Assembly: GCA_031277685.1 (NCBI GenBank)
Contig: JAITLV010000019.1
Location: forward strand, 1-46,776
Length of the DNA: 46,776 bases
Direction: 5' to 3'
DNA from: Sphingobacterium sp.
GTDB taxonomy: Bacteria > Bacteroidota > Bacteroidia > Sphingobacteriales > Sphingobacteriaceae
The position numbers were made by a program, and so were the translations under genes. Below, one piece after another: positions 9,435-18,200 of this stretch (the stretch's first letter is position 1; every line of letters starts with the position of its first letter). The notes under the pieces were generated by a model. It saw only the letters and a list, made by a program, of their open reading frames with translations. It searched no databases and was not told the DNA's origin.

Positions 9435-9466
9435 TTTTGCCGTACATGTAAAATCGCTCACCTTTG
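9435..9466 (+). promoter_or_regulatory. Candidate Bacteroidota promoter for MFS-GNAT operon
   Basis: TTTTG at 9435-9439 and CACCTTTG at 9459-9466 are separated by 19 bases. This matches the Bacteroidota -33 TTTG and -7 TAnnTTTG pattern, apart from C for T at the first base of the -7 box. The start codon of the MFS gene follows 34 bases later. Confidence 0.5.
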
Positions 9467-9500
9467 CCTTATCATATCAAAAACACAGGTTACGAAGAAA

Positions 9501-10688
9501 ATGAATTGTTTAAATACCTCTAAAATTATTTGTTTAGGCCTTGCCCAAATTATACTATGGGGCGGTTCATATTTTATCTTATCCATATTGGGAAAAGAAA
9601 TCATGAAAGAAATGCAATGGTCATCTTCGATGGTCTATAGTTGTCTTTCTATTGCACTCTTTATTTCAGCTCTCATACTTCCTAAAATCGGTAAAACTAT
9701 TCAGTCCACGAATAACTTTAATATTTTACTCTATTCGGGGATGGTTATGGCACTTGGGCTTATTGTTATTGGCTCGACAAATACCTATTTGATCTTTCTG
9801 ACAGGATGGGCCATTATTGGTATCGCAATGGCTATGGGTTTATATGATTCGCTATTTGCAACGATAGGAAAAGTATTTACTGGCAATGCTAAAAAATCTA
9901 TTCTCTGGATTACACTGATTTCGAGTTTAGCCCCGACAATTTCTTGGGCTTTGGTTGATACCATTTTTCAGCACTTCGGTTGGAGATATACCTGCTACCT
10001 ATATGCTATACTATTGATCGTAAGTATATTTCCAGCCCACAGATTCGTATTTTCCAAGAGGGAGAACGAAACATGGGAAGTAGGCCAACCTATGGGAGTT
10101 TGCCACCTGGAGGTTTTTAGGTCTAAAATGTATCTACTACTTTCAGTAAATTTCATCATAGGTGCTGTTATTAACACAATGATTGTTATACATCTCTTTG
10201 ATATTCTAACGCATAATCAGATTGACACAGTATCTATTGTCCACATCGTTGCTTTCCTAGGTCCTAGTCAGGCTGCTGCTCGTATACTTGAACTTCTTAT
10301 AGGTAAAAGAACGGCAATCGAAATGTCGATGATTTCAGCATTTACCATGCTTTTTGGAATAGTTTTTATTTTCGGAAATACACAAATCGCAATTGTTGGT
10401 GTCATGCTATTTGGTATTGGCAATGGAATGAGATCGGTCTTAAGGGGGACACTACCACTTACAATTTATGGGAAAGATCAATATTCCCTAGTCATCGGTA
10501 AACTTGGCAGAATGCCACTATTTGCACAGGCGGGTGCGCCATTTTTGAGTGGATTCATTCTCCAACAATTTGATATGTCGATATTCCTATGCTTGATTTT
10601 TATCTTGGGAATTACAAATATCGTTGTAGTTTTTCTTATCAAGAATAATATTAATCAAAATAATTTCTCACTCTTAAATATACACTGA
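9501..10688 (+). CDS. MFS transporter
   Basis: The 395-residue protein is hydrophobic throughout, with about twelve predicted membrane helices. The first begins at about residue 10 (IICLGLAQIILWGGSYFIL), and there is a second-half repeat after a short central loop (SKRENETWEVGQP). The shape, and glycine-rich helices such as GMVMALGLIVIGSTNTYLIF, fit a major facilitator of the oligosaccharide/CynX-like kind, but the substrate is unknown. It is divergent from a LysR gene, and the next gene, an acetyltransferase, begins 1 base after its stop codon, so the two are co-expressed. Export of a toxic compound together with its acetylation is one reading; it is an inference. Confidence 0.88.
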   Translation: MNCLNTSKIICLGLAQIILWGGSYFILSILGKEIMKEMQWSSSMVYSCLSIALFISALILPKIGKTIQSTNNFNILLYSGMVMALGLIVIGSTNTYLIFLTGWAIIGIAMAMGLYDSLFATIGKVFTGNAKKSILWITLISSLAPTISWALVDTIFQHFGWRYTCYLYAILLIVSIFPAHRFVFSKRENETWEVGQPMGVCHLEVFRSKMYLLLSVNFIIGAVINTMIVIHLFDILTHNQIDTVSIVHIVAFLGPSQAAARILELLIGKRTAIEMSMISAFTMLFGIVFIFGNTQIAIVGVMLFGIGNGMRSVLRGTLPLTIYGKDQYSLVIGKLGRMPLFAQAGAPFLSGFILQQFDMSIFLCLIFILGITNIVVVFLIKNNINQNNFSLLNIH

Positions 10689-10689
10689 A

Positions 10690-11193
10690 ATGGATTACAT
10701 CTTTAAAAAAGCTGAACAAATAGAGCTCCCTGAGATCTGGAGAATTTTACAGGAAGCAATTCAAAAGCGCAAGGACGAACAAAGCAATCAATGGCAAGAT
10801 GGGTATCCAAATATAGAAGTCATACAAAACGATATCTACAAAGAAGCTGCTTATGTATTAAAAGCTGACGAAGAGATTATTGGATATTGTGCAATATTTA
10901 TAAACGATGAACCAGAATATGCAAACATACAAGGCAAATGGTTGACTGATAGAGAATTTATAGCTTTCCATCGCGTTGCGATAGCGCAAATTCATTTAGG
11001 AAAAGGGCTCGCACAAAAAATATTGGTTGAAATAGAAAAATTTGCTATCAAAAATAATATCCGTAGCATTAAGGCTGATACAAACCGGGATAATCATAGC
11101 ATGCTCCGAATTTTCAAAAAAATGAGGTACAACTATTGCGGAGAGGTAGTTTTTAGGGGGCAGACCAAAGTGGCTTATGAAAAGATATTTTAA
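10690..11193 (+). CDS. GNAT-family N-acetyltransferase
   Basis: The 167-residue protein has the GNAT fold signature: beta-strands with EIIGYCAIFIND, then the acetyl-CoA loop at about 98-112 (HRVAIAQIHLGKGLAQKILV, a Q/R-x-x-G-x-G/A-like pattern), then IRSIKADTNRDNHSMLRIFKKM, the usual N-x-x-x-x-x-x-Y/F substrate-side helix. It transfers an acetyl group from acetyl-CoA to an amine; the substrate is unknown. Its start codon is 1 base past the stop of the MFS gene, and a terminator-like hairpin follows, so the operon has two genes. Confidence 0.9.
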   Translation: MDYIFKKAEQIELPEIWRILQEAIQKRKDEQSNQWQDGYPNIEVIQNDIYKEAAYVLKADEEIIGYCAIFINDEPEYANIQGKWLTDREFIAFHRVAIAQIHLGKGLAQKILVEIEKFAIKNNIRSIKADTNRDNHSMLRIFKKMRYNYCGEVVFRGQTKVAYEKIF

Positions 11194-11198
11194 TACTA

Positions 11199-11228
11199 TT
11201 GGGCGAACTGCCCCAAATCAAATTTTTT
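11199..11228 (+). terminator. Hairpin terminator after GNAT gene
   Basis: TTGGGC at 11199-11204 and GCCCCAA at 11210-11216 form a GC-rich stem with a one-base bulge and a 5-base loop, followed by an AT-rich stretch with six T at 11223-11228. It lies 6 bases after the stop codon of the acetyltransferase gene and between convergent genes, so it may serve both sides. Confidence 0.6.
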
Positions 11229-11251
11229 AGGTCGAATCTCCAAAGTGAATT

Positions 11252-12103
11252 TTATAGATATATCCCAAGATCCTTCAATATAGATAAGGTGATATCCTTC
11301 CTACAGTTGCCAAAAGACAACTGATTGTTTTTACGGTTTTGCAGCAGCCGGTTGGCGAAGAAGTATACATTGTTGTTCATTGTCAAATAGCCAATCCACC
11401 ATCCGGTATTTATACCGTCTTGTCTTGTCCATCCTGTCTTAGACCGTATATTGTAGCCTTGCTGCTGTTCACTAAGCATAACTCGCTTAACAATATCCAT
11501 ATTCCGTTTCGAAAAAGGAAGTCGACCATCATAAAGTTCCTTTAAAAACGTGACTTGATTTATTGGGGATATTGCAAACTTTCCATAATTCCAAAAATCC
11601 GGATCATTGTGAGAAAGGTCGAGATTTCCGTAACGACATTTCGCCAGATAGGTCCTATACCTCTCCTTTCCTATCTTCTTGGATAACTCGATGAAGGCCC
11701 ATCCTGCTGAAACCTCGAATGCTTCCTTTACTGATATATCATGATAGATATTTGGCCGGTCTCCGTATTTGACCGTATCGGTCTTTCCAGGCCATTTGAC
11801 AATCTCATTCTCATCTTTGATGACTCTAGTTTCTAACGCGATGAGCATATTAATAACCTTAAATGTGGATGCTGGAAGGTTCTGCTTTTTTGTACCCAGG
11901 GTGTCTGAGAGTATCCAAACCTTTTTGGTATTATCGTAAATAGCAATTGAACCATCAACCTGACACGCATCAAAATATTTCTTAAAGTCGGATCTGACGA
12001 TGATTGAATCATTCATTTTTACCGTTTTCGATTGCTGGTTTTCTCGCAGTTGGCTAAAAGCCAAAACGGGCACGAATCCAAAGATTAGGAGAATAAACCG
12101 CAT
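11252..12103 (-). CDS. Class D (OXA-type) beta-lactamase
   Basis: The protein of 283 residues starts with a signal peptide (MRFILLIFGFVPVLAFSQ) at the ATG at 12103; an in-frame ATG 51 bases upstream would put a charged, implausible segment in front of it. Class D motifs are present in order: the active-site tetrad S-T-F-K at 79-82, the S-x-V-like motif seen as SAGW, the YGN motif (CRYGNLDLSHND), and K-T-G in RSKTGWTRQDG, followed by WWIGYLT. The serine attacks the beta-lactam ring and the lysine of STFK is the usual carbamylation site. The second motif has glycine where most OXA enzymes have valine. The protein would act in the periplasm. The gene stands alone, with no integron or insertion sequence seen, so it looks intrinsic. 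The spectrum of hydrolysis cannot be judged. Confidence 0.9.
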   Translation of the reverse strand: MRFILLIFGFVPVLAFSQLRENQQSKTVKMNDSIIVRSDFKKYFDACQVDGSIAIYDNTKKVWILSDTLGTKKQNLPASTFKVINMLIALETRVIKDENEIVKWPGKTDTVKYGDRPNIYHDISVKEAFEVSAGWAFIELSKKIGKERYRTYLAKCRYGNLDLSHNDPDFWNYGKFAISPINQVTFLKELYDGRLPFSKRNMDIVKRVMLSEQQQGYNIRSKTGWTRQDGINTGWWIGYLTMNNNVYFFANRLLQNRKNNQLSFGNCRKDITLSILKDLGIYL

Positions 12104-12564
12104 TGAAGGTGTTGCTGGCCTTAATTTTTTGATCAATCCTTCTGGTTCTGACATTTTTTCTAAGCTTACATCAATTATGCTTCATCAAGATACAAAATAC
12201 GTATCGAAAATATAGGTGTAGAGTTATATATTGTTTTATTTTATGATGTTTAGTAAGTTCAATAAACAAAGATTATTGCATGGATAGTTGATAACTAGTA
12301 AATATATATTTAATGCACCAACACACACTTAATGTATTGGTGCAGATGCAATAAATGGACTATCAGCATTAATCACAGTTATTTTCTGATTTGAAGGTGT
12401 TGGAAACTGTGGATTTTTAAGGTGGTGCATTCAAATGCATAACTCACAATGCTTAACACCTAAAGCCCGAATTTTTAAGTCGTTTAGCAAACGGTTTTTC
12501 GTCCTCTTTTGCACTATATTGGAAGGTATGGTAAAATCGAAATAGACCATAAAACTTTTTACCT
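12104..12564. other. Intergenic with several small inverted repeats
   Basis: About 460 bases upstream of the beta-lactamase gene have no credible coding frame. They contain TGCACCAA at 12314-12321 facing TTGGTGCA at 12337-12344, TGCATT-CA-AATGCA at 12426-12439, and a small hairpin CGTTT-AGC-AAACG at 12481-12493 followed by GTTTTT. The first two share the TGCA core and could be operators for one regulator. The third could be a weak terminator. Confidence 0.4.
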
Positions 12565-13206
12565 TCAATATATGGCCTTATCGCTGAATTTAAAATCTTG
12601 TATTTTGGGCAAGGGGCGTAATAAAACTCTTTTCCTTCTTAGGTTCAACACTTTAGATGAGCCTAATTTTTCGTCAGATTCGGTTCTGATTCCAGTAATC
12701 AGATCAAATTTAGTTTCGGTGAATATTGTGTTTTCATCTACATAACCTTTGGTTGCGTCATTTGTAAGTTTTTCAATATAAATCAATTCAAAATTGCCCG
12801 CGTTATATTTGAAATGGTAGGTGATATTTCCACTTTTAATTTCACTCCACATCTTTAAAACCCCTTTTTCAATAACGAAATCGGGAATTTGGTAACCATT
12901 AAATTTCCCATGGTTTTCAGCAGGATACTGTGGCTCGATCATTTTATCCGAGGATACTGCTAAAGTCAGTTTTCCACTGGGTTGAGACAGAAAAATTTGC
13001 AATCTTAATGGCCTTGTTTCATCCACGGTATCCATTTTTACTATTACTTTATCCATTTTACCATCATGATTTAAGTCCCCATTTTCTTCTCTAACTTGAT
13101 AAGAATAACTGCTTTTATTTTTTACACTTTGGGATAACAAATTTATTGGGGCTGAAATTAAAATGAATAAAAAGTAGCAATAAAAGTATTTATTAATTCC
13201 ATTCAT
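12565..13206 (-). CDS. Exported protein with an FG-GAP/EF-hand-like calcium loop, function unknown
   Basis: From the ATG at 13206 the 213-residue protein has a signal peptide (MNGINKYFYCYFLFILISAP) and is therefore secreted or periplasmic. Residues 44-52 read DLNHDGKMD, the D-x-N-x-D-G-x-x-D calcium loop of FG-GAP/VCBS repeats and dockerins, followed by a beta-rich region (DKVIVKMDT, LRLQIFLSQPSGKLTLAVSS). A longer frame from 13359 exists but overlaps the upstream gene by 50 codons, so it was not used. The start codon is one base after the stop of the 200-residue gene, so the two are one operon. Function is unknown. Confidence 0.75.
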   Translation of the reverse strand: MNGINKYFYCYFLFILISAPINLLSQSVKNKSSYSYQVREENGDLNHDGKMDKVIVKMDTVDETRPLRLQIFLSQPSGKLTLAVSSDKMIEPQYPAENHGKFNGYQIPDFVIEKGVLKMWSEIKSGNITYHFKYNAGNFELIYIEKLTNDATKGYVDENTIFTETKFDLITGIRTESDEKLGSSKVLNLRRKRVLLRPLPKIQDFKFSDKAIY

Positions 13207-13207
13207 C

Positions 13208-13810
13208 TTATTTGATTTTAACCTGCTTTCCGAGTTCACGATATAAACTGTCAAGAAACTTTTGCTGGGTGTCGTCTTCCTTAAAATAACGCTGATAGCT
13301 TGCGCTACAATCAGAAATATCCCTAATATTTCTCGTATCAAAAGTCCAGTCATCTGCATCTTTGATTAACACACCTAACTCACCACCACAATGTTGCCAT
13401 AATACGGAAAACTTCGTTCTCTTTTCATCAGACAATTTACTGAAATCGGCGGAGACCGAATATCCGATCATTTCCGGATTAAAAAACTTATTGATCGAAT
13501 ATACGGGTACACCACCCCAATCTATTGTTTTTCCTTCCGGTAAAAGTATATTGGTAAGTCTATTTTCATTCATTATCCTGTTCTGTTGTCCTTCCTTAAA
13601 AAGTTGTTCCTCATAGGTCAGCTTTGTCCCTTTAGGAACAACAATTTTTTTAACGGTTACGGGCTCGGTTGTAATAAAATATGGATAATCAGGTCCTCGT
13701 CCCCCTGTGGGGTTCCCCATACCACTCAAAGCATTGAGAAAAATGATATATCCTATCACCAGTGCTGCGATAAATACTAAAACTCCTATGATTAAATATT
13801 TTTTTTTCAT
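13208..13810 (-). CDS. Membrane-anchored protein of unknown function
   Basis: The 200-residue protein has one N-terminal membrane span (YLIIGVLVFIAALVIGYIIF) and an outside domain of about 165 residues. That domain contains WGGVPVYSI, SVLWQHCGGELGVLIKDADDW and two further cysteines near SDCSASYQ. No family was recognised. It is the first gene of a minus-strand pair with the calcium-loop protein, separated by a single base, so the two probably work in the same envelope process. Confidence 0.7.
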   Translation of the reverse strand: MKKKYLIIGVLVFIAALVIGYIIFLNALSGMGNPTGGRGPDYPYFITTEPVTVKKIVVPKGTKLTYEEQLFKEGQQNRIMNENRLTNILLPEGKTIDWGGVPVYSINKFFNPEMIGYSVSADFSKLSDEKRTKFSVLWQHCGGELGVLIKDADDWTFDTRNIRDISDCSASYQRYFKEDDTQQKFLDSLYRELGKQVKIK

Positions 13811-14613
13811 TCGATTATTCTGAAATACTTGGCCTTATTTATGTTTTATAATTATTCACCGACCAAAATCTCCCTAATTACACCTTCACTAATTTAGTTT
13901 ATTTTATGATACAATCTTGTATGCAGTTCAAAAGTTCTAGTTCGCCGAAATCAAAGAGCAATCCGATAACTATTATTTTTTTTCGTTTGTAGTTTCTTCA
14001 TCAAGTTAAAGTTAAAACAACCTCTGATAATCGCGGCCAACTATTAATATTCGTTGGGGACAATTTATGATTCGTTCTTTTCTTCCAATTTTTATTATTC
14101 CGCAAGTGACCACAAAGAAATAGTATTGTAGCTCGTGTAGACTTGTCCTTTACAATATGCTTTAGTAACTTCACAGCTAATGATTTTGCAAACGCTCATA
14201 AGCTGGCTAATTAAATTGTAATCATCAATGGAATACAAGAAAATGCATTGGTGCTAAAAAGTATTATTTCCATAAAATAAGAAACTATGTAAATTAGACT
14301 GTCTTAACAAAAAAGGTAGCCTAATATTTTAGTCAAATCAGTTAGTGTTCGTTTTCTTCAAGAAACAAACCAACTTTAGTGCTTCAAAATCTTCTTCTTA
14401 TACTACGGATAACATTCCTTACAAAGGACCTCTCAGATCAACTGCTTTTATTTTTTGCAGAAAAAATAGGTTTATGTACCAACATTTACTACATCCACAT
14501 ATTTTTTTTGTCGGACCAAGATTAACGTTCGTCGGGCCTATTCTCAATTCTATCGATATCATTTCCCCTTTTTCTCCATAAAAAACACATTTGTACAAGA
14601 TAAACACAAGATT
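13811..14613. other. Long AT-rich intergenic region ahead of RiPP operon
   Basis: About 800 bases hold only short frames with no family resemblance. The region separates the minus-strand pair from the plus-strand RiPP operon and must carry the promoter of the latter. No sequence matching both the -33 and -7 boxes was found; CACATTTG at 14587-14594 is the nearest -7-like box before the precursor gene. Confidence 0.5.
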
Positions 14614-14760
14614 ATGGACTATATTGAAAATTTCACATCTGAGGATTTCGCACTGGATGTACAGACAATAGGTATTGTAGAGCCAGTTTCGTTTACAACT
14701 GCTGATAGTGATGAGGTATTAGCTACCATCAGAACCATCACATCATCAAGAATAATTTAA
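14614..14760 (+). CDS. Putative RiPP precursor peptide (LanA-like, cysteine-less)
   Basis: This 48-codon frame begins at the ATG at 14614 and is too short for ordinary gene calling. Residues 11-17 read DFALDVQ, resembling the F-N/D-L-D-V/L leader box that class I lanthipeptide dehydratases recognise (nisin, subtilin and epidermin leaders have FNLDL, FDLDV and FNLDV). The C-terminal half is rich in Ser and Thr (FTTADS, then ATIRTITSSRII) and has no cysteine, so classical lanthionine rings could not form within the peptide. It ends 64 bases before the receiver gene and 460 bases before the dehydratase gene, all on one strand. The motif and the context are seen; precursor function is inferred. 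It could also be a leader-like regulatory peptide. Confidence 0.6.
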   Translation: MDYIENFTSEDFALDVQTIGIVEPVSFTTADSDEVLATIRTITSSRII

Positions 14761-14824
14761 TAGTAGGGTGCGTTGTGGAAGTGTTCTGGTAGGCGCTTTC
14801 ACAACATTTTTTAATCCAAATCCA

Positions 14825-15211
14825 ATGTTAGACGCTGTTTATACGCCACCCAACCTTAAATGTCTTATTATCGAAGATGAACCCTTGGCAATAAAGAAAA
14901 TCGTCGAATACATCCAGATGTTCCCCAGCTTATCCATTACAGGTACGATTAAGGATATTGAAGATCCATCCTGTTTTGCACCCGACCTACAGTCTACAGA
15001 TATACTTTTTCTGGATTTGGTGGTTAGTGGGGGCATAATAGAGGATTTGGCAGAGTATATCGCTGGAATACCTTTTTTGGTCATCACCTCAGCGATCTCA
15101 AAAAGAGATTACCCTGCATTTGTGAAACAACGTAGCCACTATGCGCTACAGAAACCGATATCACCAGAGATGTTTCGAAAGTGTATCGCTGAAATGTTCA
15201 ACGTACAATAA
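14825..15211 (+). CDS. Stand-alone response regulator receiver domain
   Basis: The 128-residue protein from the ATG at 14825 is a single receiver domain with the acidic pocket E17-D18, phospho-acceptor Asp64 (ILFLDL), Thr88/Ser89 (VITSA) and Lys110 (LQKP). It looks like the first half of a LytTR-type regulator but stops just after the last helix, so it has no DNA-binding output. A longer frame from 14768 adds 19 residues with no family support. It lies between the putative precursor and the LanB gene, whose start is 9 bases after its stop. It may be a phosphate sink, or an allosteric partner for the histidine kinase encoded 4 kb away. The usual proline after the phospho-acceptor region is missing. 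Confidence 0.8.
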   Translation: MLDAVYTPPNLKCLIIEDEPLAIKKIVEYIQMFPSLSITGTIKDIEDPSCFAPDLQSTDILFLDLVVSGGIIEDLAEYIAGIPFLVITSAISKRDYPAFVKQRSHYALQKPISPEMFRKCIAEMFNVQ

Positions 15212-15220
15212 TGGCTCCCC

Positions 15221-18200
15221 ATGAATACGTTTGTTAGCGAAGATTATTTTCTGCTCCGTTCTCCTCTATTAGATCTAGAGAAAATTACAAAACTTATCGA
15301 GTTGTCAGATTTCGATGCGATTGTCTCTCAGCTACGTCATATCTACCAAGACCGCCGTCTTCGAGACGCAATCTACCTGGCTAGTCCGACTTTCTTGGAC
15401 GAAATAGAAAAATGGTTAGACTATGGCAATAACGCACAGATAAAAGCCATTCGCACACTTTTTAAATATACCATCCGGATGGCCACACGCAGTACACCTT
15501 TTGGTCTATTCGCGGGCATTGCATTAGGAAACATCAGCACTGATACCAGCTCCAAAGTCGCACTGACCCGAGATCAAACCGAACAAACTATATTGCGGCT
15601 AGATATGCAAGTTTTAACTGAAGTAATTGATCTGATCTCCAAAGATAGAGATATCGTAAAAGAACTGACCTATTATAGCAACCCTACAATTTACAAACAA
15701 AGTAATTGGTACAAATACTACAAACAGACAGATGGTAAAAATGCATTGACACAAGTACGTGCAACCCCCGTACTGAAAGCGATACTTGCATTATTTGATC
15801 AAGGAGAGGGTAAGGTAAGCTACATGCTGTTAGATTCGTTACTACAGCAGCATGGTGTAACAGAAGAGCAGGCTTTTCAATATATTGACAAGCTCAAGCA
15901 GCTGAGCCTGATATCTTCGGAATTGCAGTTCAATGTTGTTGGCGACCTTTACCTTGACCAAATCATTAGAACTCTCCGCAAGGTGGATACAAAGCACTGT
16001 TATTTACCGCTCATGCTGTCGGTCGTAAATAGTCTACAAGAAAATATACAAATAGCAATGCGCAAAGAAAAAGTTGTGGAGCAGCTTAAAGTACATTTTT
16101 CAAGCTTAGACTTTAACAAGCTGATTCAGGGTGATTTATTGCTCGGTATGGCAAACAACCAGATTTCACACTCAGTGCTTACCGGGCTTGAGAAGCAGCT
16201 TCAAAACTTGCTGGTTCTGAATAACCCACCCCCAACGGATGATTTCGATCTCTTCAGAGCCGAATTTCAACAGCAATTCGGGGATCGTATGGTTCCGTTA
16301 TTACATGCGCTCGACGTAGATACAGGCATAGGCTATGGCAGTAACAAAAACACCTATCGGATGATGGATGAGATACTGGCTGATCTAAACAGTGGTAAGA
16401 GAAAATCTAGATTAGACAAGCCCCATTCTTATCAAAAATTGGTCATTGAAAAATTTCTTAAAAGCTCAATGAACCATTTTACAGAGATAGATATCACTGA
16501 CGAGAATTTACAAAATATCGGAATGGTGTCGGACCAATTTATCCCTAAGTCTTTTTATGCTTTTGGGAATCTGCTACAAGGAGAAGAAGGGGAAATATTC
16601 TTTAATCTGGGTAACGTTGGAGGCTCCTCATCGGGCAATCTTTTAGCACGGTTTGCTTATATGGATCCGAAACTAGCAGATGCAATGAACAAATCAGCGA
16701 TTAAGGAACAGGAACATTATGGTACGACACAACTCGCAGAAATAGCATATTTACCTGATGTTCGTGTGGGAAACATTCTCCACCGGCCCGGTATCCACAT
16801 GTTAAGCATAGGTTTGACGGCAGCTCCAGACGCCGTTCAAAAGCAAGTAGGCATCAATGACCTATATGTATTTGCAAAAACTGGGAAATTATATCTCTGG
16901 TCGAAAACGTTCAATCAGATCATAGAGCCGCGACTCACCTCGGCCCATGACTTTTCGGATGGCATGAACCTATACAAGTTTTTGGCAGACTTCCAGTTTC
17001 AGCACCATCGTCTGGATATTGAATGGAACTGGGGAATCTTGAAAGATCAACCTCGATTACCACGAGTGCGTTATAAAAATATCATCTTATCCCGCGAACA
17101 ATGGCGGTTATCCAAGATTTCGAAAAGCCCCGAAACAGCATTGGAAAAGAGATCACTCATTGCTACAATCAGACAAAAGTGCACGCTACCACTTCATGTT
17201 GTCCTGATCAATGGTGATAACGAACTTTTACTTAATCTAGATAATAGTCTGTGTATCGAAATACTATTAGAACAGCTGGTCAAGAAAGATGTCATCCTGA
17301 CTGAAAACATACTGGATCATTATAAATCGCCAGTAAAAGACATTACTGGACAATCTTATGCTAATGAATTGATTATTCCTTTCCGCTCGACAGCGATGAT
17401 TCAACAAGATTGTACACCTCCTCTTGCGGTTGATCTCAGGCGTAATTTTCCCTTAGGAAGCAGCTGGGTATATGCAAAGATCTTTTGTGGTTGCAATACA
17501 GCCGACAGTATTTTAAAAGATCATATTCCAGTAATAATTTCAAAACTCAAACAAGAAAAGATCGTAAAAAAATGGTTCTTTATACGCTATGATGATCCTA
17601 CCCCACATATTAGGCTTCGTATGGAACTATTTGAACAACAGGATTATCAACATGTAGTAACTTGTCTAAACGATAGTCTGCTTGGGTTAATTGAAAACGA
17701 ACAGATCGCTAAGTTGTCCTATGACACCTACATTCGTGAAATCGAGCGATATACTCCATACTGTATGGAAAAAAGCGAGAAATTATTCTATCTTGAAAGC
17801 GAACTAATTATAAAAAAAATCCAATCATCTACACAGATCAATGAGCGATGGAAACTTGCTTTTTATTATGTCGATTGTATCCTTGAAAATGCTGGATTTA
17901 CATGGGCAGAAAAGAGAGATTTCTGTCACACTATGTACAGTTTATATCTTCAGGAGTTTGGCAACGAAAAGCAGATCAAAATACAGTTGAACCAAAAATT
18001 TAAAGAACGAAAACATTGGTTTGACAAATTGATTTTGCGTAACACTTCGGTGACCTATGAACTGGAACTTAATCGGGTACAAAAAGAAATATTTACTTTG
18101 ATAAAGTCGAATGAACCTAACTTGTCATGCTTACAAACAATTAAATCCCTGTTGTCAAGCTACATTCACATGTTTATTAATAGATTGTTTATCAGCGATC

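Noticed and set aside
12380..12480. Integron attC-like site, suggested by GGTGTTGG facing GCTTAACACC near the OXA-type gene
   Set aside because: The core positions do not match both GTTRRRY and RYYYAAC, it is on the upstream side of the gene, and no integrase or second cassette is present.
14345..14581. Plus-strand 78-codon frame before the putative precursor
   Set aside because: No family resemblance, low-complexity AT-rich codons, and only one cysteine; judged a chance frame.
14419..14607. Minus-strand frame with a cysteine-rich segment (ICGCSKCWY) opposite the RiPP operon leader, as an alternative lanthipeptide precursor
   Set aside because: It runs against the operon, lacks a FNLD-type box and a leader-core layout, and the sequence beyond the cysteines is hydrophobic and unlike a core peptide.
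14768..14824. Longer start of the receiver-domain protein at 14768
   Set aside because: The 19 extra residues are cysteine- and phenylalanine-rich without family support; the receiver fold begins shortly after the ATG at 14825.
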